A stretch of 21,403 nucleotides of DNA from Candidatus Stahliibacteriota bacterium (GCA_030627085.1 DAOUSS010000008.1:1-21403); one strand, 5' to 3'; counted from the first letter of the stretch, positions 1-8,067 are shown. The notes: a model not told the origin generated them from the sequence alone. Program-made: numbers and translations.

Positions 1-60
1 ACCAAAACATCAAAAATCAAGAAAATTTACCCCTACTTCGTCTTCTTTACCTTTTCTAAG

Positions 61-89
61 ATTATACTACAAAAAGTGTTCTCTGTCAA
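61..89 (-). promoter_or_regulatory. Exact consensus sigma-70-type promoter, reading leftward
   Basis: On the minus strand TTGACA (89-84) and TATAAT (66-61) are separated by 17 bp, a full match to the housekeeping promoter consensus. Transcription would start near 54 and leave the window on the left, so the gene served is not visible. No clear ribosome binding site and start codon lie in the 60 bases that remain. Confidence 0.8.
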
Positions 90-116
90 GTAAAAAAACA
101 CCATGAACTGCAGTTT

Positions 117-147
117 ACCCCGTTGGATGATTACTATCCCACGGGGT
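117..147. repeat. Short inverted repeat with ACCCCGTT-type ends
   Basis: The left arm 117-128 and right arm 136-147 are complementary at 11 of 12 positions with a 7-nt loop. The ACCCCGTT end resembles the arms of the larger elements at 7696-7754 and 14868-14931, so this may be a reduced or diverged member of the same family. That relationship is an inference from the arms only. Confidence 0.55.
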
Positions 148-267
148 TTACTTGAGAAAGCCTCGTTTTACACTATTCTATACTATATGAACTTAAAATA
201 GAATGAAAGACTGGGCAGATTATGGTTATGCTGATGTAGGGCTTGACAGGGGGTGCCCAGAAATAGT

Positions 268-297
268 ATAGAGTTCTACTTCACAGTAGAACTCTAT
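268..297. repeat. Perfect 13-bp hairpin with 4-nt loop
   Basis: Arms 268-280 (starting ATAGAGTTC) and 285-297 are perfectly complementary, with loop TCAC. It could act as a transcription end signal for the leftward porV unit, but there is no U-tract on either side. A dispersed palindrome is an equally good reading. Confidence 0.6.
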
Positions 298-386
298 CAA
301 GACACTTCAAAGATTTTAGGAGTTCAGTCTGTTATTTACGGAGAGAAAAGGATTTTTTAAAAATTTCTTTCTCTATCTTAAATTCA

Positions 387-446
387 AGAGATGTTAAATG
401 GTAGCACTATTGTATAGTGCTCCATAAATTGCGTCTATAATACCAG
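387..446. repeat. Filled site: 30-bp hairpin insertion in a repeated sequence
   Basis: Bases 387-399 and 430-446 match 4641-4653 and 4654-4670 respectively, with one mismatch in 30. Here they are split by 30 extra bases (400-429) carrying the hairpin AGCACTAT-tgt-ATAGTGCT. The extra segment is bounded by AAAT at 396-399 and 426-429, as a 4-bp target duplication would be. Confidence 0.6.
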
Positions 447-501
447 AAAGAAAAATGACTACAGGGAGGAATAAAATTGACATTTTCCCCATTAAATAGG
501 C

Positions 502-1398
502 TTATTTCCATTTAACTTCCAGTGATAGGCAATGAATAGTTCCCAATATATTCTTATCTAATACAAATGCATAGTTAAGACCGTAGTTGATTGCTTTATT
601 CGTATTAACAAAATTCAATCCAAATCCAGAAGAAAATATGCTTAAATTGCTTTCGTTTAACTTTCTAATTATACCTACTCTGACCGCAAATCTTTCCGAA
701 AATATCCAGCTCTCTAATCCTGTCTTTATTTCATTTGGATAGAAGCGATCTTCGCTACTAAGGTCAAAGAGTAAATCTATACTTTCGTTGAAAAACTTAT
801 AACTCGCACCCAGATCGTAGGTAATTGGCATTTTTTCCTCGCGGTTTGTTTTCCAATAAATTCTTGAAACGACATCATGTACAGTAAATCCAATTCCTAA
901 ATTATCTTTCAAATAGATTAGACCAATATCAGCGCTGCCACCGGTTGCGTTACCTTTATCGAAGCCAGAATTCACAAGCAGTAACTTGGTAGTTATTCCG
1001 ACTGCTAAATTGTGTTGTATTGCTTTTGCCCAACTATATGAAATAGTGTTTTCATTCCAACTGTATTCTCCTTCATAGAGTTTAGCTCCAAGGTAGTTCC
1101 AGCTCAATGCGGCAGCTCCATGACCGTCATCATTTCCTATATATGATATAAATCCGCATGAAATTGGAAATGCGCCAAACCTCGTATAAGTACTTGTTGT
1201 AGTTTTTTCCTTAAGAAAAGCAATTACAGAGGGATTCCAATATGCTGATGATATTCCTGTTAGGGCTCCACAAGCTCTACCTAAAGCCATACCCCTGGCA
1301 TCTGTACCAATATTTGGGAAAGTGCCTCTAAATGACGAGCTATAGGATTGACTAAAGATCAGCACAATTCCTATTAATATAGCATTTTTCTTTATCAT
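502..1398 (-). CDS. PorV/PorQ-like outer-membrane beta-barrel protein
   Basis: The 298-aa product starts with a signal peptide (MIKKNAILIGIVLIF, cleavage near residue 21-23). A glycine-rich block follows, 'GTDARGMALGRACGAL' then 'SSAYWNPS', the signature opening of the PorV/PorQ (UPF0164) family. The rest alternates polar and aromatic residues as in an outer-membrane barrel and ends in a basic aromatic tail (VKWK). In Bacteroidetes, PorV is the shuttle that carries T9SS cargo to the attachment complex; PorQ is a relative. The ATG follows immediately after the TAA of the upstream large secreted protein, with no gap and only a weak ribosome binding site, so translation is probably coupled. The family assignment is firm. 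A specific PorV role is inferred from the neighbour, which looks like T9SS-type cargo. Confidence 0.85.
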   Translation of the reverse strand: MIKKNAILIGIVLIFSQSYSSSFRGTFPNIGTDARGMALGRACGALTGISSAYWNPSVIAFLKEKTTTSTYTRFGAFPISCGFISYIGNDDGHGAAALSWNYLGAKLYEGEYSWNENTISYSWAKAIQHNLAVGITTKLLLVNSGFDKGNATGGSADIGLIYLKDNLGIGFTVHDVVSRIYWKTNREEKMPITYDLGASYKFFNESIDLLFDLSSEDRFYPNEIKTGLESWIFSERFAVRVGIIRKLNESNLSIFSSGFGLNFVNTNKAINYGLNYAFVLDKNILGTIHCLSLEVKWK

Positions 1399-4239
1399 TT
1401 ATCTTACAACAGCTATTAATTTCTTTAACTTATCAATCCTACCACTATTATATTTAGCAGTTACTATTATAACATAAATACCGTTATTCACTTGTCTTCC
1501 ATCGTTGTTCTTGAGCCCATACCAATAAATAGGCTCATGCCAACCTTTTCTTAAGGTGTGGCTCTCATCCCAAACAAGACCGCTCATCAAGTCATAAATC
1601 TGAGTGATTACTTCACCGTCTTCAGGTATGGATATCAATAATTCATAGTTATCTTCATTGAATGGTTTTGGCAAACTCACTGCAAAGGCTGGTATTGATG
1701 CCATTATTGTGAATTTTAAGGTATCGCTTGTGTTATCGAAAGAATCGACAGCAACAATTCCAAAATAATTCATTTCACCAAAAATTAGTTTGATTTCTGG
1801 AAATTGAAAAATACTGTCGGTTCCCGAATAAGTCGAGTCTTTTAACCAATAATTCAAAAATAACTTAACCAATGAGCCAGGCTCAGTTTTACCTTTTATA
1901 GTTATAGTATCTTCACATGTCTCAGCAGGTACCATTGGGGGAAGAATCGGCATAAATGGAGGAACAATATCATACATATAATGGAAATGATTCTTCACAT
2001 TAACTGAATATCCCGCGCCATTTTCTGCATTTACCGATACGATATATTCACCGTTATCTGAGCCATCTTTGGCTAATGGATTGGTAAGTACCCACGTAAA
2101 TATACTATCATCTGTAGTATGTAGCATACCCGGAACCGTGTCCATAATATCCTTTAACAGGCATACACTATTACTTATTAAGCCTGTATGTGTTTGATCC
2201 TTTATTATGGCTGATACACTCGATAGAGGTTCGCTAATAGTATCTCCCTCTTCAGGATATGTATAGACTATGAGCGGTTCAGCATCAAATATGAAATGAG
2301 TACTGTCTGTTAACATATTATTAACTGAGTCGAATGCAGTAATATAAATTGCATAAGTTGCTTCATCACCAAGAGTTAATGGATCGGCCAACTCATAGTA
2401 GATGGTATCAGGTGGAGCTACGCGTGATGTACCAGGAATAGTTTGACCATATTTTTTCACAACTATGGTGGAGCGACTGAGGTCTATTCCAGACAATATA
2501 TCGTGTATTCTGACAAATACAAAGCTTAGTGTATCGCTTACAAAGGAACTATCCTGTGGGTATACTTCAACAAGCTCAGGTGCATGTATATCACAGAGCA
2601 CATATAGGATATTAGATGTATCACTTGTATTTATAACATTATCATAACTTATAGCATAGATACTGTTTTGTCCTTCTTCATGATGTAAAGTGAAAGAGAA
2701 ACGTCCGGTAATTGAATCGGCTCTCAGTCCTCCTTGCAAGATGGAATTAAGAAAGATTTTGACTGAATCGCCGAGCTCTGCAGTACCGGTGAGAACAGCT
2801 GTTGGATCGTTAGTTGGAGATGGAAGTGGATCAAGTACAGGAGAACCAGGTGACTCATTATCTATCTCCATAGTCGTAATTTTAAGATCTGCATCACCTG
2901 TTAATGGATCAATAACCTTTATGACCACATAATAGGTACTGTCACAACCACTGGCAAGGAACTTACCTGCATCATTCCTTCCATCAAATAAAACTGCATG
3001 CGGGCCACCGGACTGCTGTTCGCCATCAACAAGCGTTCTTACAAGGTGTGTTGAGCCAAATTCAGTTGGTGAGTTAAAAACCTTTATGGATGTTATTACA
3101 GGCTCTGATAAGGTATAATGGATATAAGTAATATCATAGCGATTGTCCTGATTTTCAGGAGATATAATCGGTAACTCTGTATATACATCATAAACTGTTG
3201 TAGGAATAGAATTTGCAATCACATCCATTGTTGCTACATCTATATTATAGGCTTCATCCTCCACTATTATTTTTACATTGTAGAGACCATCAGGGATAGG
3301 ACCAGGTCCCCAAAGGGTGAAATAATCTCCATTACCCTTAAATACTTCCCAAAAATCCATATGATGTACCAATGTACCTGTGGAATCATATATCTCTATG
3401 ACTGCATTGCCTGTAAATGCATAGAGATCGATCTCTGCTGATTCGCCAGCAGGTATATCATCTACCCAAAAACTGACCGTATCCATTTTATTGGTCAAGT
3501 CACCCACTCTGTAATAACCTGGTTCAGTGGATACCTGCGCATTAACTATCTGGCTACCCCAGTCAAGGAAGTGCATAGTTATAGAAGATAGACCCGAGGA
3601 CATAGAGTTAGGAAATAGGGTGAAGTAAACTGGAAATGATGGTAGGACAGGGGTATTATCAGGAGTGAAAGTCCAATGAGTAGTACCGTCATTCCATATT
3701 GATATTCTACCAATCTTATTTGGTATAAAGTACTCATCAAAGTCTGGAGGGTGTGTATGAGTAACATCAAACTCTATCCTGCAATAATCATTTATTCCAT
3801 TGTTATCAGGGCTAAATGGGTTGGGCGTTGCCGCTAATGAAATAATGTTAGGTGGTATAACATCAATAGTTACCAATGCAGTTATAGTATCTGATGAGTT
3901 ACCCGCTGTATCACATCCAAAAATATTAATCTCATAGGTACCATCAGCGAGTCCACTACCACCCCACGAATATGAGTTTGCACCAGTTGAATAAAGTGTG
4001 CTATCCACGAGTATAAAGCCTGCCACATTCATCGTTATATAGGTAAGCTCAGACACCGAAAAGTTTATTTGTGTTATATCTGCTCTTCCATCACCATTGG
4101 GTGAGAATGGATTAGGCAATACATATACATTGGTTATTAGAGGAGGGGTTACATCAGCTGCTCTCGTTTGACCAAAGAGAAGAAAAATTGACACGACTAA
4201 TCCTGGAATTAATATTGGCGTTTTTTTAAGGTTTATCAC
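1399..4239 (-). CDS. Large secreted multi-Ig protein with FlgD-like domains and C-terminal sorting-type end
   Basis: The 946-aa product is read from a GTG at 4239, which has AGGAG six bases upstream and lies downstream of an exact promoter; the open frame extends upstream, but its first 56 codons overlap that promoter. Residues 5-28 form a signal peptide ending QTRAA. Two FlgD-Ig-like segments open with NPFSPNGDG (43-51) and NPFSPDNNG (140-148). Several bacterial Ig-like modules follow, including repeats with the theme 'GTAELGDSVKIFLN' / 'GKTEPGSLVKLFLN'. The last ~85 residues, with 'EDGEVITQIYDLMSG' and a closing 'NNGIYVIIVTAKY', resemble FlgD-Ig/T9SS type C-terminal domains. No catalytic motif was recognised, so it is probably a structural, adhesive or surface-layer protein exported to the cell surface. 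It is co-transcribed with the PorV-like gene. Confidence 0.8.
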   Translation of the reverse strand: MINLKKTPILIPGLVVSIFLLFGQTRAADVTPPLITNVYVLPNPFSPNGDGRADITQINFSVSELTYITMNVAGFILVDSTLYSTGANSYSWGGSGLADGTYEINIFGCDTAGNSSDTITALVTIDVIPPNIISLAATPNPFSPDNNGINDYCRIEFDVTHTHPPDFDEYFIPNKIGRISIWNDGTTHWTFTPDNTPVLPSFPVYFTLFPNSMSSGLSSITMHFLDWGSQIVNAQVSTEPGYYRVGDLTNKMDTVSFWVDDIPAGESAEIDLYAFTGNAVIEIYDSTGTLVHHMDFWEVFKGNGDYFTLWGPGPIPDGLYNVKIIVEDEAYNIDVATMDVIANSIPTTVYDVYTELPIISPENQDNRYDITYIHYTLSEPVITSIKVFNSPTEFGSTHLVRTLVDGEQQSGGPHAVLFDGRNDAGKFLASGCDSTYYVVIKVIDPLTGDADLKITTMEIDNESPGSPVLDPLPSPTNDPTAVLTGTAELGDSVKIFLNSILQGGLRADSITGRFSFTLHHEEGQNSIYAISYDNVINTSDTSNILYVLCDIHAPELVEVYPQDSSFVSDTLSFVFVRIHDILSGIDLSRSTIVVKKYGQTIPGTSRVAPPDTIYYELADPLTLGDEATYAIYITAFDSVNNMLTDSTHFIFDAEPLIVYTYPEEGDTISEPLSSVSAIIKDQTHTGLISNSVCLLKDIMDTVPGMLHTTDDSIFTWVLTNPLAKDGSDNGEYIVSVNAENGAGYSVNVKNHFHYMYDIVPPFMPILPPMVPAETCEDTITIKGKTEPGSLVKLFLNYWLKDSTYSGTDSIFQFPEIKLIFGEMNYFGIVAVDSFDNTSDTLKFTIMASIPAFAVSLPKPFNEDNYELLISIPEDGEVITQIYDLMSGLVWDESHTLRKGWHEPIYWYGLKNNDGRQVNNGIYVIIVTAKYNSGRIDKLKKLIAVVR

Positions 4240-4245
4240 TTCTTT

Positions 4246-4250
4246 CTCCT
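4246..4250 (-). promoter_or_regulatory. Shine-Dalgarno AGGAG that fixes the GTG start at 4239
   Basis: AGGAG on the minus strand (4250-4246) sits 6 nt before GTG at 4239-4237. It decides the start of the large secreted protein, since the upstream in-frame codons overlap the promoter at 4331-4359. Confidence 0.8.
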
Positions 4251-4330
4251 GTACCCTTTGTAATGCTAAATATATTTTGGATATTTTCAGGTAGGGGTTC
4301 TTATTGGTCACAAATTTCCCCTTGTAGTAT

Positions 4331-4359
4331 ATTATAGAATTAAATTTGCAGTTTGTCAA
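4331..4359 (-). promoter_or_regulatory. Exact consensus promoter for the secreted protein / porV unit
   Basis: Minus-strand TTGACA (4359-4354), 17 bp, TATAAT (4336-4331). The predicted start near 4324 leaves a leader of about 85 nt before the GTG at 4239. Confidence 0.85.
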
Positions 4360-4514
4360 GAAAAAAATGAGTTTTCTTATAAAAGAAGTAAGTTTAAATA
4401 AACACAATTCTGTAAAGACTTCTTGCGATATCCACCGTCATTATATCTAATTTTTTGCCACCAAGACAGAACCTTTCTCGTAATTACCCTCTAAAATCCT
4501 GTCTATCTCTCTTC

Positions 4515-4534
4515 TACCTGTCGGTAGACAGGTA
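4515..4534. repeat. Dispersed palindrome TACCTGTC-GGTA-GACAGGTA
   Basis: Eight-bp perfect stem with loop GGTA. Closely related copies are at 4624-4639, 9130-9143 (half) and 16645-16660. All are intergenic. Confidence 0.75.
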
Positions 4535-4623
4535 TCACATTTCAGGGATTTTACACTCTCACAACCTCTTTCTCTACCTTCCCACAAATGAGGGATTTAC
4601 GCTTCGCTTCAACAAATTCAATT

Positions 4624-4639
4624 CCTGTCTATCGACAGG
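4624..4639. repeat. Dispersed palindrome CCTGTC-TATC-GACAGG
   Basis: Six-bp stem with a 4-nt loop, same family as the copy 90 bases to the left, and followed at once by the repeat at 4641-4670. Confidence 0.7.
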
Positions 4640-4640
4640 T

Positions 4641-4670
4641 AGAGATGTTAAATTGCGTCTATAACACCAG
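4641..4670. repeat. Empty site: uninterrupted copy of the repeat at 387-446
   Basis: These 30 bases match the two flanks of the 387-446 site with one mismatch (TAACACC here, TAATACC there), without the 30-bp hairpin. The comparison defines the ends of the insertion. Confidence 0.6.
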
Positions 4671-4708
4671 TATGCCATCTCCCCCAAATAATGCAAGTGA
4701 GATCATCT

Positions 4709-5677
4709 TCATTTATAAGCCTTTTGAGCCTTCCTCCAGAAGTCCAGTAAGTCCTGCAACGTTTTTTCAAATGCAATTTTAGGTTGCCATCCAGTAGCAG
4801 TTTTAAACTTGGTAGAATCCCCGATAAGACAGAGGACATCTGAAGGCCGGAGTCTCCGCTCATCGACTTTCACATCCACCTTTACGCCCGCAAGAGAGAT
4901 TAGCATGGAGAGTATTTCTTCTATCGTCCTGCCAACCCCCGAGCATATATTATATACTTCACCAGGTGTCCCCTTGGAGAGTGCAAGCCAGTATCCCCTC
5001 ACCATATCTCTCACATCTGTAAAGTCTCTTATAGCTTCCAGGTTTCCAACTTCTATAACAGGTTTTTTTATACCCTTTTCTATATCTACAATCTGTTTCG
5101 CAAAGTCTGAACAGACAAAAACCGAAGGTCTACGGGGTCCCGTATGATTAAAACCTCTGGTTCTTACTATTCTCATCCCATAACTCTTGAAATACTGATA
5201 TGCAAGCATATCTTGGCCGACCTTACTCACTGCATAGGGAGAGAGGGGGCGGAGCGGCGTTGTCTCCCTTATGGGAACCTCACCTTCTCTTACAGCTCCA
5301 TACTCCTCTGATGAAGCAGCTATCTGAATGAGAGGGTCAATTTTTGTTCTCCTTACCGCCTCAAATAAATTAAGTTCCCCCATTATATTGGTCTCGAGAG
5401 ATTCCATCGGGGCATTCCATGATGTGGGAACAAAACTCTGGGCAGCTAGATGGAAAATCATATCTGGCTTTACTTCCTCTACTACATCTCTAACAGACGA
5501 GGCATCACGAAGATCACATTCATAAAATTCTATTTTATCTATAAAATGTTCTATATTCTCTGTCCGTGATCTCCATCTCTTTATCCCATATACCTTGAGA
5601 TCCTTTTTCTCAAGAAGATAATCTGCAAGATGGCTACCTGCAAATCCCGTAATCCCTGTTATAAGTACACGAGTCAT
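4709..5677 (-). CDS. GDP-mannose 4,6-dehydratase / RMD-like NAD(P)-dependent sugar-nucleotide SDR
   Basis: The product is 322 aa from the ATG at 5677, which has a strong AAGGAGG eight bases upstream; the longer open frame lacks such a site. It is an extended short-chain dehydrogenase. The Rossmann motif GITGFAG has glycines at 8, 11 and 14, Asp55 sits in the 'CDLRD' block, and the catalytic set is Ser123 with Tyr148 and Lys152 (SPYAVSK). 'HLAAQSFVPTSW' and 'GNLEAIRDFTDVRDMVRGYW' are typical of GDP-mannose 4,6-dehydratases and the related 4-reductases (RMD), which make GDP-6-deoxyhexoses for surface glycans. The sequence alone does not separate dehydratase from reductase. It is the last gene of the ribH-nusB-phosphoesterase run, after a 112-nt gap holding AT-rich repetitive DNA, so it may also have its own expression. 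Confidence 0.82.
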   Translation of the reverse strand: MTRVLITGITGFAGSHLADYLLEKKDLKVYGIKRWRSRTENIEHFIDKIEFYECDLRDASSVRDVVEEVKPDMIFHLAAQSFVPTSWNAPMESLETNIMGELNLFEAVRRTKIDPLIQIAASSEEYGAVREGEVPIRETTPLRPLSPYAVSKVGQDMLAYQYFKSYGMRIVRTRGFNHTGPRRPSVFVCSDFAKQIVDIEKGIKKPVIEVGNLEAIRDFTDVRDMVRGYWLALSKGTPGEVYNICSGVGRTIEEILSMLISLAGVKVDVKVDERRLRPSDVLCLIGDSTKFKTATGWQPKIAFEKTLQDLLDFWRKAQKAYK

Positions 5678-5693
5678 AAAACCCCCCTCCTTA

Positions 5694-5765
5694 AAATTAC
5701 AAATTGCAAATACTAAATAACAAACAAATATCAAATTCCAATAGCCAAAATTCCAAATAAAAAGG
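5694..5765. repeat. AT-rich degenerate intergenic repeat
   Basis: A run built from words such as CAAATTGCAAATACTAAATAAC and ATTCCAAAT fills most of the gap between the phosphoesterase and SDR genes. Similar words in the opposite orientation lie at about 9619-9715. It looks like degenerate repetitive filler, and no structure or gene was recognised in it. Confidence 0.4.
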
Positions 5766-5789
5766 TGAGGTCTCGATTTTGAAATTTTA

Positions 5790-6512
5790 TTATGTCCCTG
5801 TTCCAAGCCTTTCGGCAAGAAACAGGGGAAGTCCATTTTCTATTATCTTCCTTTGAACCTTTTCAATATCATAGGCAACCCTTATGAGTTGGATTTTTCG
5901 CTCTTCTGTGTCTATTACACCAAATGACGCCCTTGGGTCATAGTCCCTTGGCTGTCCTACACTACCAAAATTTATGATATACTTTGTTCCTTCTTTGAGA
6001 AAAAGCGAGCCACCATCCGTAAACACACACGTTCCCCTTTCTCCGAAACACACAGGCACATGTGTATGTCCCACGAGACATAAAGGTTCACTGAACTCCA
6101 TAAACTGATACAATGCATCCCTTGCGGTAAATATATAATCCCATCTTTCTGGATTTATCGGGGTTGAATGGACAAGAAGTATATCCTCATCTACAACACT
6201 CACAGGTAGGTTTTTTATATAAGCAAGATTCTCGTCAGAGAGAACTTTCTTCGTCCATTCACAGGCGATCCTTGCATTTTCATTGAAGCTTTGTAAATCC
6301 GTACGTCCCAAAACTCCATATTCATGGTTACCCGAGAGAGATATATCTACCTTATTCTTTACAATCTTCACACATTCATTGGGATTTGGCCCGTATCCTA
6401 CGATATCACCAAGACATAAAATCTTATCGGGGTTGATTTCATCAATTCTTCTAAATGTCGCCTCGAGTGCCTCCAGATTGGCATGTATATCCGAAATTAT
6501 AATGAGTCTCAT
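5790..6512 (-). CDS. Calcineurin-like metallophosphoesterase (YfcE/ApaH-related)
   Basis: The 240-aa protein carries the full metallophosphoesterase signature: D8-x-H10, GDIVGYGP (Asp36), GNHE (Asn62, His63), His115 in 'LLVHSTP', and GHTH (His149, His151). These ligate the two-metal centre. The block 'NFGSVGQPRDYDPRASFGVID' is typical of small bacterial MPE-family proteins with undefined phosphodiester substrates. Its ATG overlaps the nusB stop as ATGA (6512-6509), implying translational coupling. Length and motifs are complete, so the enzyme is probably active and cytosolic. The true substrate cannot be told from sequence. Confidence 0.85.
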   Translation of the reverse strand: MRLIIISDIHANLEALEATFRRIDEINPDKILCLGDIVGYGPNPNECVKIVKNKVDISLSGNHEYGVLGRTDLQSFNENARIACEWTKKVLSDENLAYIKNLPVSVVDEDILLVHSTPINPERWDYIFTARDALYQFMEFSEPLCLVGHTHVPVCFGERGTCVFTDGGSLFLKEGTKYIINFGSVGQPRDYDPRASFGVIDTEERKIQLIRVAYDIEKVQRKIIENGLPLFLAERLGTGT

Positions 6513-6943
6513 AAATCCATTGTTCGTTTTTGTTTTCGCTGCTTCTCTCTCTTCACTACTTTATCCAATATACCATTCACAAATTTACCTGAATCTGATG
6601 TAGAGTATAACTTTGCTATTTCTATTGCTTCGTCCATGGATACCTTTGGAGGAATATCGTCAAAATAAACCACCTCGCATATGGCAATGCGTAAGATGTT
6701 TCTGTCTATTATAGCAATTCTTTCAATGTCCCAATTTTTCACGATATCTTTCAATATGGCGTCTATACCTTCTACGTTTGTTGTAATTCCTTTCAAAAGT
6801 CTCTGAGCATAGACTTCGTCAAACGGTGATCTGCTCCAGTTCATACAGACGTCATTGTATGCTTCTTCAGCAGTATTCCCGGTTGCTTCCACTCTGTAGA
6901 GTGTTTTAAGAACGACCTCCCTTGCTTCTCTTCTGGATCTCAT
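6509..6943 (-). CDS. nusB: Transcription antitermination protein NusB
   Basis: The product is 144 aa from the ATG at 6943 (MRSRREAREVVLKTLYR), which gives the usual NusB N-terminus; an in-frame TTG seven codons upstream is possible but lies at the edge of a hairpin. Diagnostic blocks are 'RREAREVVLKTLY', 'IDRNILRIAICEV' and 'AKLYSTSDSGKFVNGILDKV'. NusB pairs with NusE (S10) on boxA RNA in antitermination of rRNA operons. It lies between ribH (119 nt upstream) and the phosphoesterase (4-nt overlap), and a ribH-nusB pairing is common in bacteria. No clear Shine-Dalgarno precedes either start. Confidence 0.93.
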   Translation of the reverse strand: MRSRREAREVVLKTLYRVEATGNTAEEAYNDVCMNWSRSPFDEVYAQRLLKGITTNVEGIDAILKDIVKNWDIERIAIIDRNILRIAICEVVYFDDIPPKVSMDEAIEIAKLYSTSDSGKFVNGILDKVVKREKQRKQKRTMDL

Positions 6944-6960
6944 AAGCAGCAGCCAGTAGG

Positions 6961-6978
6961 GCAAGGCTTTAGCCTTGC
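6961..6978. repeat. Perfect 8-bp inverted repeat GCAAGGCT-tt-AGCCTTGC
   Basis: The hairpin has a 2-nt spacer and sits 17 bp upstream of the nusB ATG in the ribH-nusB gap. It may be another dispersed palindrome, or could mask nusB initiation in the mRNA. No U-run follows, so it is not a terminator. Confidence 0.55.
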
Positions 6979-7062
6979 GATAAAGGAGTCAGTAAGCAAT
7001 AAGGGTAATGGCAACTAAATCGGAGAAGAACCGCATTTTACAACTTGCAATGAGTGAAGGTT

Positions 7063-7524
7063 TCATACACCCATCTTCAGATTTACAAGCTCAAGTGCTG
7101 TCATAGCAGCAGAGAAACCCTTGTTACTTTGTTTTGCACCAGCCCTGTCAAGAGCCTGCTCAAGAGTATCAGCGGTTATAATCCCCATAACTACAGGGAC
7201 ATTATACTCAAGGTTTACCTGCATTATTCCTCTCATAACATTACTGGCAATAAAATCAAAATGGGGAGTTTCTCCTCTTATTACTGCTCCCAGACATATT
7301 ACTGCGTCAAACTTCCCTTTCTTTGCCAGTATTTTTGCTATATATGGTATCTCATAAGCACCAGGTACCTTGAATGTCTCAATATCGTCTTTCTTCACAT
7401 CATGTCTTAGAAGACAATCTTCGGCACCTTCTATGAGTCTATTGCTCACCAGGTTATTAAATCTTGATACAACAATAGCAAATCTCTTACCAATTCCTGA
7501 TAGCTTCCCTTCGTGTATCTTCAT
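7063..7524 (-). CDS. ribH: 6,7-dimethyl-8-ribityllumazine synthase (riboflavin pathway)
   Basis: The 153-aa product has the normal length and all the landmarks of lumazine synthase: 'VVSRFN' with the stacking Phe22, 'FKVPGAYEIP' (51-60), 'GAVIRGETPHFDFIA' with catalytic His88, and 'ADTLEQALDRAG'. It condenses 5-amino-6-ribitylamino-uracil with dihydroxybutanone phosphate, the penultimate step to riboflavin. The ATG at 7524 is preceded by a GGGAGGGG ribosome binding site. It is the first gene of the leftward run ribH-nusB-phosphoesterase-SDR. No other rib gene is in the window. The only strong leftward promoter seen lies about 740 bp upstream (8269-8297), and no FMN riboswitch consensus was recognised in between. 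Confidence 0.95.
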   Translation of the reverse strand: MKIHEGKLSGIGKRFAIVVSRFNNLVSNRLIEGAEDCLLRHDVKKDDIETFKVPGAYEIPYIAKILAKKGKFDAVICLGAVIRGETPHFDFIASNVMRGIMQVNLEYNVPVVMGIITADTLEQALDRAGAKQSNKGFSAAMTALELVNLKMGV

Positions 7525-7695
7525 AACCCCTCCCTTTTATATAGATGTTATATATAATATCAACCGCAGAGTTGCCTTGCGACGACCTTCGGTTCGCAGA
7601 GATTACAGAGTTTTTAATCTTCTCCGTATTCTTTTAAGCCTCTCGGACTGGGATAAACCCTGTCCCTACAATTTCTATGGTCCTACCGCTTCAAA

Positions 7696-7754
7696 CCCCG
7701 TTAGATAAAAAGCCTTAATGAAATGTCAATGTGCAAAGTCACTATCTAACGGGA
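7696..7754. repeat. 59-bp inverted-repeat element with CCCCGTTAGATA ends
   Basis: The left end CCCCGTTAGATA (7696-7707) is mirrored by TATCTAACGGG (7743-7753) around a 35-nt core. The same architecture, with CCCCGTTAAATA ends and a 38-nt core, recurs at 14868-14931, but the cores differ. This is MITE-like or REP-like; no transposase is visible in the window. Confidence 0.65.
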
Positions 7755-7967
7755 TAAAGAGAAAAAACCGATCTCACAGTTCCCAAATTTTTGAACCACA
7801 GAGCATGCAGAGAAATCAGAGCCAAAGAAAATCCAAATGCAAAAATGGAGGCCAAAATCTTATAACTAATTTGATATCAGTAGAACAGTTGTGTCGTTTA
7901 TATCTATCTTTGAATTTTGATTTTGGTGATTATAAGACATTTAACATAAAGAAGTTAGGGAAAATAA

Positions 7968-8048
7968 AACAGTGACTTGTAAGAGACCTTTAAGAGACAA
8001 AAGAAAATTTCTTCAACTTCTCATCCAAGTCTCGTAAGAGTCCCTGTT
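7968..8048. repeat. 81-bp imperfect inverted repeat
   Basis: The left arm 7968-7987 and right arm 8029-8048 match at about 16 of 20 positions as inverted copies (AACAGTGACT... against AACAGGGACT...). The interior has a second TAAGAGAC word. It could fold as a long RNA hairpin or be a small relic element. Confidence 0.5.
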
Positions 8049-8067
8049 AAAAAATCTCGAACTTGTG

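Larger units (their letters stand above)
90..501. other. Intergenic region with small palindromes, no gene seen
   Basis: No credible coding sequence is seen here on either strand. The stretch lies downstream of the leftward porV-like gene and upstream of the leftward promoter at 61-89. It holds an imperfect palindrome (117-147), a 13-bp perfect hairpin (268-297) and a hairpin-containing insertion (400-429). None of the hairpins is followed by a U-run on the minus strand, so no intrinsic terminator for the porV unit can be assigned. Confidence 0.7.
4360..4708. other. Intergenic region between convergently ordered minus-strand units
   Basis: No gene is seen in this stretch. It is the 3' side of the SDR gene and the upstream side of the secreted-protein promoter. 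It holds two CCTGTC/GACAGG palindromes and the empty copy of the repeat found at 387-446. Two short rightward reading frames cross it, but they follow the repeat sequence and show no ribosome binding site or family likeness. Confidence 0.6.

Noticed and set aside
243..272. Rightward promoter TTGACA-N18-TATAGA
   Set aside because: The spacing is off and the -10 box matches only 4 of 6, it overlaps a hairpin, and it would transcribe antisense into the porV-like gene.
268..297. Intrinsic terminator for the porV unit
   Set aside because: The hairpin is strong but no U-tract follows on the minus strand, so it is listed as a repeat only.
4455..4782. Two short plus-strand frames (69 and 64 codons)
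   Set aside because: They run through dispersed palindromes and antisense to the SDR 3' end; no ribosome binding site or homology cue.
7718..7975. 85-codon plus-strand frame in the repeat-rich gap
   Set aside because: It starts inside an inverted-repeat element, has no ribosome binding site, and its composition is low-complexity.
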